DNA from: Pelagibacterium sp. 26DY04
Lineage (GTDB): Bacteria; Pseudomonadota; Alphaproteobacteria; Rhizobiales; Devosiaceae
Length of the DNA: 64,000 bases
Assembly (NCBI RefSeq): GCF_031202305.1
Contig: NZ_CP101731.1
Span: 2,914,001-2,978,000 of the forward strand
Reading direction: 5' to 3'
Positions within the stretch are counted from its first letter, which is position 1; each line of letters opens with the position of its first letter. A model generated the notes under the pieces. The model had not been told where the DNA came from and ran no database searches. It saw nothing but the letters and a program-made list of their open reading frames with translations. The position numbers and the translations under genes are program-made. Below, piece after piece: positions 34,098 through 43,007 of this stretch.

Positions 34098-34781
34098 TCA
34101 ATCGCGGAGCTGACGCTGGGCCCAAAGCCGCTGCCGACGCGAGCGGATCTGCCGCGTGAATTCGCCCATGGTCCGCACAATCCAAGTGCCGTCCCGGTTC
34201 TCGAAATGGAACGGGCGCTCCGCGCCTACCACGAGATCCTCGGAGGCATAGTCGGCAAAAATCCGCACGAGCAACACCGGCTCCTCATGGTCGGCGAGAT
34301 CGAGGCCATGCAAATCCCGGTTGGCCTGTGCCACGCGATCGAGCAATTCAGAGAAATTGCCGATGGGCATATAGTCACCCGAACGCATAGGCCCCTGCCG
34401 CGTCCGCTGGCGCGGGTCAGGCGGCACCTCGTCGCCGTCGCGCAGCACCATATCGGTAACGAAGGTATCCCATTTGCCTGAACGCGACTCGAACCCCACT
34501 TGGATCGCTTCGATGTAGATGGGCTCACTGCTCATGTTCGAAATAAAGCACGCGGCGCTGAGATCGCGTCCCACCGCCTTGTTGATGACGATCTTGGGCT
34601 GAGTCTGGCGCCTGTACTGGCGCAGGAAAGTCCCCAGATAGACCAGCCATACCAGCAGCATTCCGATATTGGCCGCTGCCGAGATGATGCTGCCATGAGT
34701 TGCCAGCCATTCAAGCACATCTTTCTCCATTTCGAGGGATGAAGCGGGCCGGAACAGGCCGGCCATCCCCAACGCGACCAT
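34098..34781 (-). CDS. Membrane-anchored protein of unknown function
   Basis: 227 residues and not assigned to a family. One hydrophobic helix (about 32-55; SAAANIGMLLVWLVYLGTF) is followed by a basic stretch (RQYRRQ) and a soluble, probably cytoplasmic domain rich in beta strand (PKIVINKAVGRDLSAACFIS, VTDMVLRDGDEVPPDPRQRT, FHFENRDGTWIVRTMGEF). An internal ATG at 34730 (MEKDVLEWLA) is an equally good start and gives a more compact membrane protein. It lies upstream of the PadR-type gene on the same strand, but the PadR operator separates them. Confidence 0.6.
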   Translation of the reverse strand: MVALGMAGLFRPASSLEMEKDVLEWLATHGSIISAAANIGMLLVWLVYLGTFLRQYRRQTQPKIVINKAVGRDLSAACFISNMSSEPIYIEAIQVGFESRSGKWDTFVTDMVLRDGDEVPPDPRQRTRQGPMRSGDYMPIGNFSELLDRVAQANRDLHGLDLADHEEPVLLVRIFADYASEDLVVGAERPFHFENRDGTWIVRTMGEFTRQIRSRRQRLWAQRQLRD

Positions 34782-35061
34782 GAAGGCAGAGGTTCGGAGG
34801 CCAACCTGCGTTAAAGCGCTTGACTCTCCCAGCGGTTAGCCCAGCCAGGCAGTAACACACGTTATGGCAACCTCATCCCTCGTGCGCCAGGGATGATGAT
34901 GATGATGAAGTCAAAGAAGCCTTTGTTCCCGCTGATTCTCTTTGACTGAGGCGCCGATTGAAGGCTCACACGCCGATACACGCCGCCCCGACCGCCGGGA
35001 ACTCCCCCTCCTGCCGCTGACTTGGGAGAGCATCACCACGGTCACGAAAAGGGGAACGCAC
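34782..35061. other. Leader region of the glycan cassette with two inverted repeats
   Basis: About 280 bp without a supported gene. It contains TCATCCCT-N8-AGGGATGA (34873-34896), a GAT trinucleotide run (about 34892-34907), and AGTCAAAG (34909-34916) / CTTTGACT (34940-34947) 23 bp apart. The cassette's first gene begins at the GTG 35062, so its promoter must lie here. The frame open from 34942 has no ribosome site or conserved sequence before 35062. Confidence 0.45.
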
Positions 35062-36168
35062 GTGGACAAGGTACTGATCACCGGCGGATGTGGATTTATT
35101 GGCAGAGCGCTTACCGCGGAACTGCTCGATGCCGGCTACGACGTTCGCGTTTTCGATAGCCTCGTCGAGCAGGTGCATGAGGCCGGCGCCCCCGAACTGC
35201 CCGCCCAGGTCGAGGTTCAAACCGGCGACATGCGAGACGCCGCGGCCGTTAAAAAAGCGCTCGATGGCGTCAACGGCGTCTTTCATCTGGCGGCGGAAGT
35301 GGGTGTCGGCCAGTCGATGTACGAGATCACCCGTTATGTCGGCGCTAACGAGCTCGGAACGGCGGTGCTTCTCGAAGCCATGATCGACCGCCCGATCCGG
35401 CGCATCGTCGTTGCCTCTTCGATGAGCATCTACGGCGAGGGTCGCTATGTCGATGCCAGTGGCGCGCCCCATGACCACATCCGCCGCAAGGCCCGCGACA
35501 TCGCTGCAGGGCAATGGGAGTTGCACGACGCCCAGGGCCAGCCTCTAAGGCCGGTGGCCACCGACGAGGAAAAACAGCCTGACCTCGCCTCGATCTATGC
35601 CCTCAACAAATACGCCCAGGAACGCGCCAGCCTCATTTTTGGGGACACCTACGAGACGGACGCTGTGGCCCTGCGCCTCTTCAACGTCTTCGGGCCGGGC
35701 CAGGCGCTCTCCAATCCCTATACGGGCGTTCTTGCCAATTTCGCTTCCCGCATTGCCAGCGGCGAGCGCCCGACGATTTTCGAGGATGGTCAGCAGCAAC
35801 GCGATTTCGTCCACGTTCGCGACGTGGCGCGTGCCTTCCGCCTTGCATTCGAAAAACCCGAGGCGGCCGGTCATGCGATCAATATCGGCAGCGGGCAGGC
35901 CTATTCCATCGAGAGGGTGGCGCGGATACTCGCCGAAGCCATGGGCAAGCCCGATCTCAGCCCGGAGATCATGCGCAAGGCCCGCGCCGGCGACATTCGC
36001 AACTGTTTTGCCGACATCTCCAAGGCTCGCGAACTCCTCGGCTACCAGCCGCGCTACCGGTTGGAAGACACTGTGGGCGAACTTGCAGATTGGGTGGCCA
36101 AACAGACCGTCATCGACCGCGGTGCCGAGATGCGCCGGCACCTGGAGCAAAGAGGGCTCGTCAAATGA
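35062..36168 (+). CDS. dTDP-L-rhamnose 4-epimerase-like NAD-dependent nucleotide-sugar epimerase
   Basis: An extended SDR of about 368 residues. The NAD motif is VLITGGCGFIGRALT; the active site is SSMSIYGEG plus YALNKYAQE (YxxxK); LFNVFGPGQALSNPYTGVLA and DGQQQRDFVHVRDVA are family-typical. HLAAEVGVGQSMYEI with RYVGANELGTA matches dTDP-L-rhamnose 4-epimerases, which make dTDP-6-deoxy-L-talose. The GTG start at 35062 follows AAAAGGGG at ideal spacing and begins the conserved sequence. First gene of a nine-gene cassette; overlaps the next by ATGA. Substrate is inferred from resemblance only. Confidence 0.82.
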   Translation: MDKVLITGGCGFIGRALTAELLDAGYDVRVFDSLVEQVHEAGAPELPAQVEVQTGDMRDAAAVKKALDGVNGVFHLAAEVGVGQSMYEITRYVGANELGTAVLLEAMIDRPIRRIVVASSMSIYGEGRYVDASGAPHDHIRRKARDIAAGQWELHDAQGQPLRPVATDEEKQPDLASIYALNKYAQERASLIFGDTYETDAVALRLFNVFGPGQALSNPYTGVLANFASRIASGERPTIFEDGQQQRDFVHVRDVARAFRLAFEKPEAAGHAINIGSGQAYSIERVARILAEAMGKPDLSPEIMRKARAGDIRNCFADISKARELLGYQPRYRLEDTVGELADWVAKQTVIDRGAEMRRHLEQRGLVK

Positions 36169-37286
36169 GCGAACCTCGATCCGCTTCCCGCGCGAGCTCC
36201 GTCCCGACACCGCCGACCATTGGACGCAAAAGGCCAATCCTCGTGATCGGCGGATCGGGATTCATCGGTTCGAACCTGGCCCACAGCTTTCTTAGCGATG
36301 GTGTTGACGTCATCGTGCTCGACAATCTCAGCCGCCCCAATGTCGAGGCCAATCTCGCCTGGCTGGGCGAAGAACACGGCACACGTCTGCAGCCCTATAT
36401 CGCCGATATCCGGGATAATGCTGCAATCTCCGATGCGTTTGCCGATGCCAAGGCGGTCTTTCATTTCGCCGCACAGACGGCGGTGACGACGAGCCTGGCC
36501 GATCCGGTTGAGGATTTCGACATCAACCTGCGCGGCACGTTCAATGTGCTGGAAGCGGTGCGCAGGACCGGCAGGAAAATGCCGGTGATCTTTGCCAGCA
36601 CCAACAAGGTCTATGGCGCTCTGGAAGACCTCGAAATGGTCGAACTCGACGATCGGTACATACCCGCCGACGAAAAATTGCGCGCATACGGGATTGCCGA
36701 AGATCGCCCGCTCGATTTCTGCACTCCCTATGGGTGCTCCAAGGGGGCTGCGGACCAGTACGTACTCGACTACGCCAAGAGCTTTTCCATACCCACTGCC
36801 GTCCTGCGCATGAGCTGTATCTATGGTCCACGCCAGTTCGGCACCGAGGACCAGGGCTGGGTCGCCCATTTCCTGATCCGCGCTCTCCAGGGCCAGCCGC
36901 TCACGGTCTATGGCGACGGCAAGCAGGTGCGCGACGTCCTTCATGTCGATGATGCGATTTCGGCCTATCGCACCGTTCTCGCCAATATCGATCGCGCTTG
37001 CGGCCGCGTCTACAACCTGGGTGGAGGGCCGCACAATGCGGTGAGCCTGAAGCTCGTTCTGCGTGAGACGGCGCGGATCGTCGGCCGCGACCTTGCAGTC
37101 GACCATCAGGATTGGCGTCCCGGGGATCAGCTCTATTTCGTCGCTGACACCCGCAAGCTCGAAACCGAACTCGGTTGGAAGGCCCGCATCGTCTGGCGCG
37201 ACGGTCTCAGATCCCTCGCGCTCTGGCTCGTTTCCGAGCGCATGTCGAAATCAGAAAGTCCCGAACAATTGAGGAGCGTTAAATGA
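36165..37286 (+). CDS. CDP-paratose 2-epimerase-like NAD-dependent epimerase
   Basis: An extended SDR of 373 residues. The NAD motif is VIGGSGFIGSNLAHSFL; the active-site segments are STNKVYGALEDLE and YGCSKGAADQYV; MSCIYGPRQFGTEDQGWVAHF and GDGKQVRDVLHVDDA follow. TNKVYG with the GTEDQGWVAHF segment is characteristic of CDP-paratose/tyvelose 2-epimerases, but no CDP-sugar synthesis genes are nearby, so the real substrate may differ. It carries an extra N-terminal tail of about 20 residues. ATGA-coupled to both neighbours. Confidence 0.8.
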   Translation: MSEPRSASRASSVPTPPTIGRKRPILVIGGSGFIGSNLAHSFLSDGVDVIVLDNLSRPNVEANLAWLGEEHGTRLQPYIADIRDNAAISDAFADAKAVFHFAAQTAVTTSLADPVEDFDINLRGTFNVLEAVRRTGRKMPVIFASTNKVYGALEDLEMVELDDRYIPADEKLRAYGIAEDRPLDFCTPYGCSKGAADQYVLDYAKSFSIPTAVLRMSCIYGPRQFGTEDQGWVAHFLIRALQGQPLTVYGDGKQVRDVLHVDDAISAYRTVLANIDRACGRVYNLGGGPHNAVSLKLVLRETARIVGRDLAVDHQDWRPGDQLYFVADTRKLETELGWKARIVWRDGLRSLALWLVSERMSKSESPEQLRSVK

Positions 37287-38575
37287 AAGTCGCTCTGGCC
37301 AATCCTTATTGGACCTATGAAGGCAGCATCTATTTCGGGTGCCGCGCCCCCCACCTGCCGCTCGAATTCGGCTATGCCAAGGCCATGCTCGAAGCGGCCG
37401 GGCACGAGGTCCTGCTGCTCGACGGCCGGCTGCAGGATCGCGGCAACCAAAGACTGGCCGAGGATGTCGCGCAGTTCGGCGCGCAGATGACCGTGGTCAG
37501 CACCGCTCCCACCTATCTCTTCTGGCGCTGCGCGCCCCCCGAATTGCGGGTGCCGCGCGATTTCCTCGATTCCCTTGGCGAACGCGGCGGATTGACCGTA
37601 GCTGTCGGTCCCCATGGCAGCGCCACCCCGGAAGCCACGCTTTCCAAACTGGGCTGCGATCTGGTCATCCGCGGCGAATGCGAGGAAACCATTACCCGTC
37701 TGGCAGGCGCCGAGGATTGGAAAAATGTCGACGGGATTGCCTATTTCGAGGGCGGCATTGTCGTTGCGAACGGCGCCGCCCAGGCGAGCCCTTTCGTCGA
37801 TCATCCGCCCCTGAGCTGGCCAGCCGAATGGCTCGCAGTCCACGATCATCACCATCACCGGTTCGATGATGACCGCAAGGGCTACGGCGCCGAGGTCGAG
37901 GCTTCACGCGGCTGCCCATACAATTGCAGCTTCTGCGCCAAGATCGACTATCGTGATGCCTATCGCCGCCGCAAGGTCGAGCATGTCATCGCCGAGATCG
38001 ATGCGCTGATCGCCCAGGGCGTGGGGTACATTTACTTCATCGACGAAATTTTCCTGCCGCAGAAGCCGCTACTAGAAGCGCTTGTCGAACGGGACATTCA
38101 GTTCGGTGTCCAGACCCGGATCGACCTCTGGAAGCCCGAAATGCTCGAACTGCTCGGCAAGGCGGGGTGCGTTTCGATCGAGGCGGGACTTGAAAGCCTT
38201 ACCGTCGAAGGCCGCGAAATGCTCGCCAAGCGCTGCAAGCTCGGCACAGAGGAATTGGCGGAACTTCTGATCAAGGCCCGCAAGCACGTGCCTTTCGTTC
38301 AGGCCAATCTGATCGGCGTCGTCGAGGACGATCCCGCGCTGGTCACCTATTGGCGCACATATCTGCAGGACCACGGCGTCTGGGCCAATGAGCCGGTCCC
38401 GCTTTATCCCTATCCCAGCTCGCCCGACTATCGGCGCCTCTGGGGTGAACCCGACAACCAGGCGTGGGAACGCGCCCACGAGCACTACCTCAAATCCTTT
38501 GCCGCATTCAGCGACATTCAGGACCAGCAGCCACTGCCTTTGCGCAAGCTGGAGGCAGCATGTTGCAGCGCTTAA
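37283..38575 (+). CDS. B12-binding-domain radical SAM enzyme (TIGR04295-like)
   Basis: 430 residues. An N-terminal cobalamin-binding Rossmann domain (1-140; MKVALANPYWTYEGS) lacks the DxHxxG base-off motif, as in many class B radical SAM methylases. The [4Fe-4S] cluster motif is C211-PYN-C215-SF-C218, followed by a TIM-barrel core (YIYFIDEIFLP, VQTRIDLWKPEML, SIEAGLESLT). Such enzymes typically methylate unactivated carbon. In this glycan cassette a C- or P-methylation of a sugar or lipid carrier is plausible but unproven. I recall the family as one catalogued in NCBI models; reaction unknown. Confidence 0.85.
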   Translation: MKVALANPYWTYEGSIYFGCRAPHLPLEFGYAKAMLEAAGHEVLLLDGRLQDRGNQRLAEDVAQFGAQMTVVSTAPTYLFWRCAPPELRVPRDFLDSLGERGGLTVAVGPHGSATPEATLSKLGCDLVIRGECEETITRLAGAEDWKNVDGIAYFEGGIVVANGAAQASPFVDHPPLSWPAEWLAVHDHHHHRFDDDRKGYGAEVEASRGCPYNCSFCAKIDYRDAYRRRKVEHVIAEIDALIAQGVGYIYFIDEIFLPQKPLLEALVERDIQFGVQTRIDLWKPEMLELLGKAGCVSIEAGLESLTVEGREMLAKRCKLGTEELAELLIKARKHVPFVQANLIGVVEDDPALVTYWRTYLQDHGVWANEPVPLYPYPSSPDYRRLWGEPDNQAWERAHEHYLKSFAAFSDIQDQQPLPLRKLEAACCSA

Positions 38576-39654
38576 GGAGCGGCCCCAAACGGGTGCTCAT
38601 GACCGTCGATGCCGTCGGAGGGGTCTGGCGCTACGCCATGGACCTCGCACGCCAACTCAAGGCCACGGGAACGGAGTTCCTTTTCCTCAGCCTGGGACCA
38701 GTGCCCGGCCCTGCGCAAAGGGACGAGGCCGAGGCGCTGGGCGAGTTGGTATGGCTCGATGCACTCCCCGATTGGCTCGCGGACGATCCTTCGGCCTTCG
38801 AAAGCCTGCCCCGCACCATCGAGGCCCTGGCTTGCGATGTGGATCTCATCCACCTCAACGCTCCAACTCATGCGGCCGGGCTTAGAACCGCTTTGCCTGT
38901 GGTGGTTGTCGCTCATTCCTGCGTGCCCACCTGGTTCGCCGCAGTGCGAAACGACGATTGTCCGCAAAACTGGTCGTGGCAGAAGGATCTCAATCGCGCC
39001 GGGCTGGACGTGGCCGATGCCGTGATCGCCCCTTCCCATAGCCACGCCCGCGCAATGGAGGATATCTATGGCCTCCTGCCTCAGCTTTCGGTGATCTATA
39101 ACGGCTCATCGGGTGCAAGGCTGACGCCGAGCGAAAAACGCGACGGCGTCCTGGCTGCCGGCCGCTGGTGGGACGAGGGCAAGAATGCCGCCGCTCTCGA
39201 CGCAGCCGCATCGCGTGTTGATCGACACATTGCTGCCGCGGGGGCCTGCAAAGGCCCAAATGGTGCGCAGTGGACCTTTGCCAATGTCCGGCATTTGGGA
39301 TCTTTGTCGACATCTGAGATGGCCGAGTGGCTAGCCGGAGCGGCTATCGTCGTTTCCCCCTCCATCTACGAGCCTTTCGGATTGGTGCCTCTCGAAGGTG
39401 CCCGGGCAGGAGCTGCCTTGGTGCTCGCTGACATACCTACCTATCGCGAGCTTTGGGACGGCGCTGCACTCTTTGTCGATCCGCACAATCCCGACGCTCT
39501 TGCGGCTGCAATCAACCGCCTGAGCGCCGACGCCTCGCTGCGCACCGATCTCGCCGCCAAGGCGCAAGCGCGCTCGGAGGTCTATTCGCTCGAGGCGCAG
39601 GCCAATGCCGTCGGGGCGCTCTATCGCAGCCTCGTTCAACAGACAGTTCATTGA
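38560..39654 (+). CDS. GT4-type glycosyltransferase
   Basis: A GT-B glycosyltransferase of 364 residues. The N-terminal domain begins RVLMTVDAVGGVWRYAMDLARQL; the C-terminal nucleotide-sugar domain contains SPSIYEPFGLVPLEGARAG, the E-x7-E type donor motif of family 4. No membrane helix is seen. ATG 38560 has a GGAGG ribosome site located inside the end of the radical SAM gene (16-nt overlap). Donor and acceptor are unknown. Confidence 0.85.
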   Translation: MLQRLRSGPKRVLMTVDAVGGVWRYAMDLARQLKATGTEFLFLSLGPVPGPAQRDEAEALGELVWLDALPDWLADDPSAFESLPRTIEALACDVDLIHLNAPTHAAGLRTALPVVVVAHSCVPTWFAAVRNDDCPQNWSWQKDLNRAGLDVADAVIAPSHSHARAMEDIYGLLPQLSVIYNGSSGARLTPSEKRDGVLAAGRWWDEGKNAAALDAAASRVDRHIAAAGACKGPNGAQWTFANVRHLGSLSTSEMAEWLAGAAIVVSPSIYEPFGLVPLEGARAGAALVLADIPTYRELWDGAALFVDPHNPDALAAAINRLSADASLRTDLAAKAQARSEVYSLEAQANAVGALYRSLVQQTVH

Positions 39655-39666
39655 GGGGAAGGCCAG

Positions 39667-40782
39667 ATGCGCTTTGTCTTTTATACCCACTCACTGGTTT
39701 CCGACTGGAACCACGGCAATGCGCACTTCCTGCGTGGACTGATGCGCGTGCTGACCTCGAAGGGATGTTCCTGTCTCGCGCTCGAGCCTGAGGACTCCTG
39801 GAGCCGCACCAATCTCGAAAAGGCTCACGGGCGAGGTTATGCCGCCCGGTTCGGCCAAGCCTTTCCCACCCTTTCCAGCCAGCAATATGGCGCCGGCTTC
39901 GACCATCGCGCGGCGCTCGATGGCGCCGATGTGGTTATGGTTCACGAGTGGACCGACCCCGAGCTCATTGCCGAGATCGGGCGCATTCGCAAAGAGGGAG
40001 GCACCTTCACTCTCCTCTTTCACGATACCCACCACCGGGCGGTTTCGGCCGAACGCCAGATCGCCGATCTGATGCTGGAAAACTATGACGGCATCCTCGC
40101 CTTCGGGGAAACGCTGCGCCAGCGCTATCTCGACGCCGGTCGGGGGCGGCAGGTCTTCACCTTCCACGAAGCTGCCGATGTCGACCTTTTTCACCCCCTG
40201 CCACTGATCGAACGCCAGCGCGATCTTGTGTGGATCGGCAATTGGGGCGACGGCGAACGTACCGCCGAGCTTGAGGAGTTCCTGATTGCCCCGGCGCGCG
40301 AACTGGGGCTTACCGGGACCGTCCATGGCGTCCGCTACCCCGACCGGGCGATTGACCTGCTGGCCCAGGCCGGTCTGGATTATCAAGGCTGGCTGCCCAA
40401 TGCCGAAGTGCCGCGCGTCTTTGCCAACCACCGCTTCACGGTTCACGTCCCGCGCCGGCCCTACGTCCAGGCGCTGCCGGGCATTCCCACGATCCGCGTC
40501 TTTGAAGCGCTCGCCTGTGGCATTCCGCTGATCTCGGCCCCCTGGCGGGACGAGGAGAACCTGTTCCGCCCGGGCGAGGATTTCCTTTTCGCGCGCAACG
40601 GCGAGGAGGTGCGGGCCCATATGCGAGACCTTCTTGCCGACCCTGAGCGCGGCCGCGCGCTGGCCCAATGCGGGCTCGAAACCATTCGAAACAGGCACAC
40701 CTGCGCCCACCGCGTCGACCAGCTTTTCGACATCGTCCGCCAGCTCGATGGCAATGGCGCAGCCACCAGGGGGGCAGCATGA
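39667..40782 (+). CDS. CgeB-like glycosyltransferase, tandem paralogue 1
   Basis: 371 residues with GT-B fold. The N-terminus (MRFVFYTHSLVSDWNHGNAH) and the C-terminal donor-site motif IRVFEALACGIPLISAPW resemble CgeB/DUF3880-type glycosyltransferases. It is clearly related to the next two genes, which share the S-x-x-SxW-NG-A-x-x-YRGL beginning. GAGGGGAAGG precedes the ATG. It overlaps the next gene by ATGA. Confidence 0.8.
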   Translation: MRFVFYTHSLVSDWNHGNAHFLRGLMRVLTSKGCSCLALEPEDSWSRTNLEKAHGRGYAARFGQAFPTLSSQQYGAGFDHRAALDGADVVMVHEWTDPELIAEIGRIRKEGGTFTLLFHDTHHRAVSAERQIADLMLENYDGILAFGETLRQRYLDAGRGRQVFTFHEAADVDLFHPLPLIERQRDLVWIGNWGDGERTAELEEFLIAPARELGLTGTVHGVRYPDRAIDLLAQAGLDYQGWLPNAEVPRVFANHRFTVHVPRRPYVQALPGIPTIRVFEALACGIPLISAPWRDEENLFRPGEDFLFARNGEEVRAHMRDLLADPERGRALAQCGLETIRNRHTCAHRVDQLFDIVRQLDGNGAATRGAA

Positions 40783-41876
40783 CAAGGATCGCATTTTATG
40801 GGTCGAGCCTTGTGTCGTCCTACTGGAACGGCGCGGCCACCTACTACCGCGGATTGATCAAGGCACTGTCCGAGCTCGGCTACCGCACGACCTTTTACGA
40901 ACCGGACGCCTATGACCGACAGAGCCATCGCGACATCGAGCCACCAGAGTGGTGCGAAGTCGTCGTCTACCCCGCCACATCCGAAGGCGTGCAGCAGGTA
41001 ACCGACGAGGCCGGCAAGGCCGATATCGTCGTCAAGGCGTCCGGCGTCGGCTTTGCAGACGACATCATTTTCGAGCGCGTCCTAGGGAAAGTGCGCGACG
41101 ACGCGCTCATCATCTTCTGGGACGTCGATGCACCGGCGACGCTCGCACAATTGCGCTCCGAACCGGGCCATCCGCTGCACCGCCACCTACAATCATGCGA
41201 TCTGGTTCTAACCTATGGCGGCGGCGATCCCGTGGTGCACGCCTACCGCGAACTCGGCGTCGACCGATGCATTCCGATCTACAATGCCCTTGACCCCGAC
41301 ACCCATTTTCCCGTCGATCCCGACCCGCGTTTCGAGGCGCATCTAGGTTTCCTGGGCAACCGCCTGCCCGACCGCGAGGAGCGCGTCGAGGAGTTTTTCC
41401 TTAGAGCGGCCGTCGATTGCCCGGACCTCTCCTTCCTTCTTGGCGGCTCGGGCTGGACGGATAAGCCGATGCCGGAAAATGTCCGCGCCCTGGGCCATGT
41501 GGGCACCGCCGACCACAACGCTTTCAACCGCACACCCCGTGCCGTGCTCAACATCAGTCGCGAATCCATGGCGCGCAATGGCTTTTCACCCGCTACGCGC
41601 GTGTTCGAAGCGGCCGGCGCCGGAGCATGCCTCATCACCGATTATTGGGAGGGGATCGATATGTTTCTCACGCCCGGCAGCGAGGTCTTTGTTGCCCGCG
41701 ACGGCAAGGACGTCGCCGAGATCGTCTCCAGCCTCGATGCGCAAACCGCCACAAGCATTGGTGAAGCCGCCCTCGCCCGCGTGCTGCGCGAGCACACCTA
41801 TGACAGGCGCGCCAAACAGGTGAATGCGATCTTTTCCGCCATGCTGGCGGATCGACCTCGGGAGGCCGCCCAATGA
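40779..41876 (+). CDS. CgeB-like glycosyltransferase, tandem paralogue 2
   Basis: 365 residues. It begins MTRIAFYGSSLVSSYWNGAA and shares the N-terminal pattern of its neighbours. The C-terminal part has LGFLGNRLPDREERVEEFFL, NISRESMARNGFSPATRVFE and AAGAGACLITDYWEGID, typical of CgeB-like transferases (spore-coat and flagellar glycosylation relatives). The start is set by the ATGA overlap with paralogue 1. Donor unknown. Confidence 0.8.
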   Translation: MTRIAFYGSSLVSSYWNGAATYYRGLIKALSELGYRTTFYEPDAYDRQSHRDIEPPEWCEVVVYPATSEGVQQVTDEAGKADIVVKASGVGFADDIIFERVLGKVRDDALIIFWDVDAPATLAQLRSEPGHPLHRHLQSCDLVLTYGGGDPVVHAYRELGVDRCIPIYNALDPDTHFPVDPDPRFEAHLGFLGNRLPDREERVEEFFLRAAVDCPDLSFLLGGSGWTDKPMPENVRALGHVGTADHNAFNRTPRAVLNISRESMARNGFSPATRVFEAAGAGACLITDYWEGIDMFLTPGSEVFVARDGKDVAEIVSSLDAQTATSIGEAALARVLREHTYDRRAKQVNAIFSAMLADRPREAAQ

Positions 41877-42997
41877 AGCGCACTCTCTACGACATCGTCT
41901 TTATCGGACTTTCGCTGTCTTCCTCTTGGGGCAACGGACACGCCACGACCTATCGCAGCCTGCTACGCGGCCTTGCCACCCTTGGCCACTCGGTCCTGTT
42001 CCTTGAGCGCGACGTGCCCTGGTATCGCGACAACCGCGATCTGCCCCATCCCGATTTCTGCGATCTCGTCCATTACGGCGCGGCAAGTGACCTTGCGACT
42101 ACCTTCGCGGGCCCCATCAAGGCCGCAAATCATGTGATCATCGGCTCTTATGTGCCCGAGGGCGTCGAGGTCATCGATATCGTCAATCAGCTGCGTGGCG
42201 GCGAGACCTGGTTCTACGACATCGATACGCCGGTGACGCTCGCCAAGCTGGCGAGGAACGACCAAGAATATCTCGCTCCGCGCCAGATTCCCGAACTGGA
42301 AGGCTATTTCTCCTTCGCCGGCGGCCCGGCACTGACGACGCTTGAAAACCGCTACGGCGCCAAGGCTGCCTTTCCGCTCTATTGTACGGTCGACGCCGAC
42401 CGCTACCGTCCCACCGGCGAACGTCTCGCCTGGGATCTGGGGTATCTCGGCACCTATAGTGCAGACCGTCAGCCAGCTCTGGAAAGGCTGCTGATCGAGC
42501 CCGCCCGCCGTCTGCCCCATATGCGTTTCGTGGTGGCCGGCCCGCAATATCCTACCGACATCGACTGGCCCGACAATGTCGAGCGGATAGATCATTTGCC
42601 GCCCGCCAACCATCCGTCTTTTTACTCGCGCCAGCGCTTCACCCTCAACGTCACGCGCCAGGACATGATCGCCAACGGCCATTCGCCCAGCGTGCGCCTG
42701 TTTGAGGCTGCTGCCTGCGGGACACCGGTGATCAGCGATCGCTGGGACGGCCTGGACGATCTGTTCCCCAACGGCCGCGCGATCCTTCTGGCCGATGACA
42801 GCGACGACGTGGTGAGCCTGCTGCTCGACCGCGACGAAGATTGGCGCCTCTCGATCGCCGACGCCGCGCGTTCGCGCGTTTTGGCCGGCCATACGGGCAA
42901 GAAGCGGGCGCAAGAACTCCTTTTCGTCCTCGGCCACGAGCGTGCGGCGTCGCAGGCGCGCTCGGGCCTTGGATCAATTCAGCAGTTTCTAGCGTGA
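41873..42997 (+). CDS. CgeB-like glycosyltransferase, tandem paralogue 3
   Basis: 374 residues. N-terminus IVFIGLSLSSSWGNGHATTY matches the paralogues; C-terminal donor region FTLNVTRQDMIANGHSPSVR, then LFEAAACGTPVISDRWDGLD. About one residue in three appears identical to paralogue 2 by eye. ATGA overlap with the previous gene; the decarboxylase-like gene follows after 10 nt. The three copies probably add successive, different sugars. Confidence 0.8.
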   Translation: MKRTLYDIVFIGLSLSSSWGNGHATTYRSLLRGLATLGHSVLFLERDVPWYRDNRDLPHPDFCDLVHYGAASDLATTFAGPIKAANHVIIGSYVPEGVEVIDIVNQLRGGETWFYDIDTPVTLAKLARNDQEYLAPRQIPELEGYFSFAGGPALTTLENRYGAKAAFPLYCTVDADRYRPTGERLAWDLGYLGTYSADRQPALERLLIEPARRLPHMRFVVAGPQYPTDIDWPDNVERIDHLPPANHPSFYSRQRFTLNVTRQDMIANGHSPSVRLFEAAACGTPVISDRWDGLDDLFPNGRAILLADDSDDVVSLLLDRDEDWRLSIADAARSRVLAGHTGKKRAQELLFVLGHERAASQARSGLGSIQQFLA

Positions 42998-43007
42998 GGA
43001 TTTTGCC

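Noticed and set aside
34891..34908. GAT trinucleotide run as a possible CRISPR or phase-variable repeat
   Set aside because: Only about five units, outside any gene, with no spacers; too short to claim phase variation.
34942..35061. N-terminal extension of the rhamnose-epimerase-like protein
   Set aside because: No ribosome site, unlike codon use, and the SDR fold begins at the GTG 35062, which has an AGGGG ribosome site.
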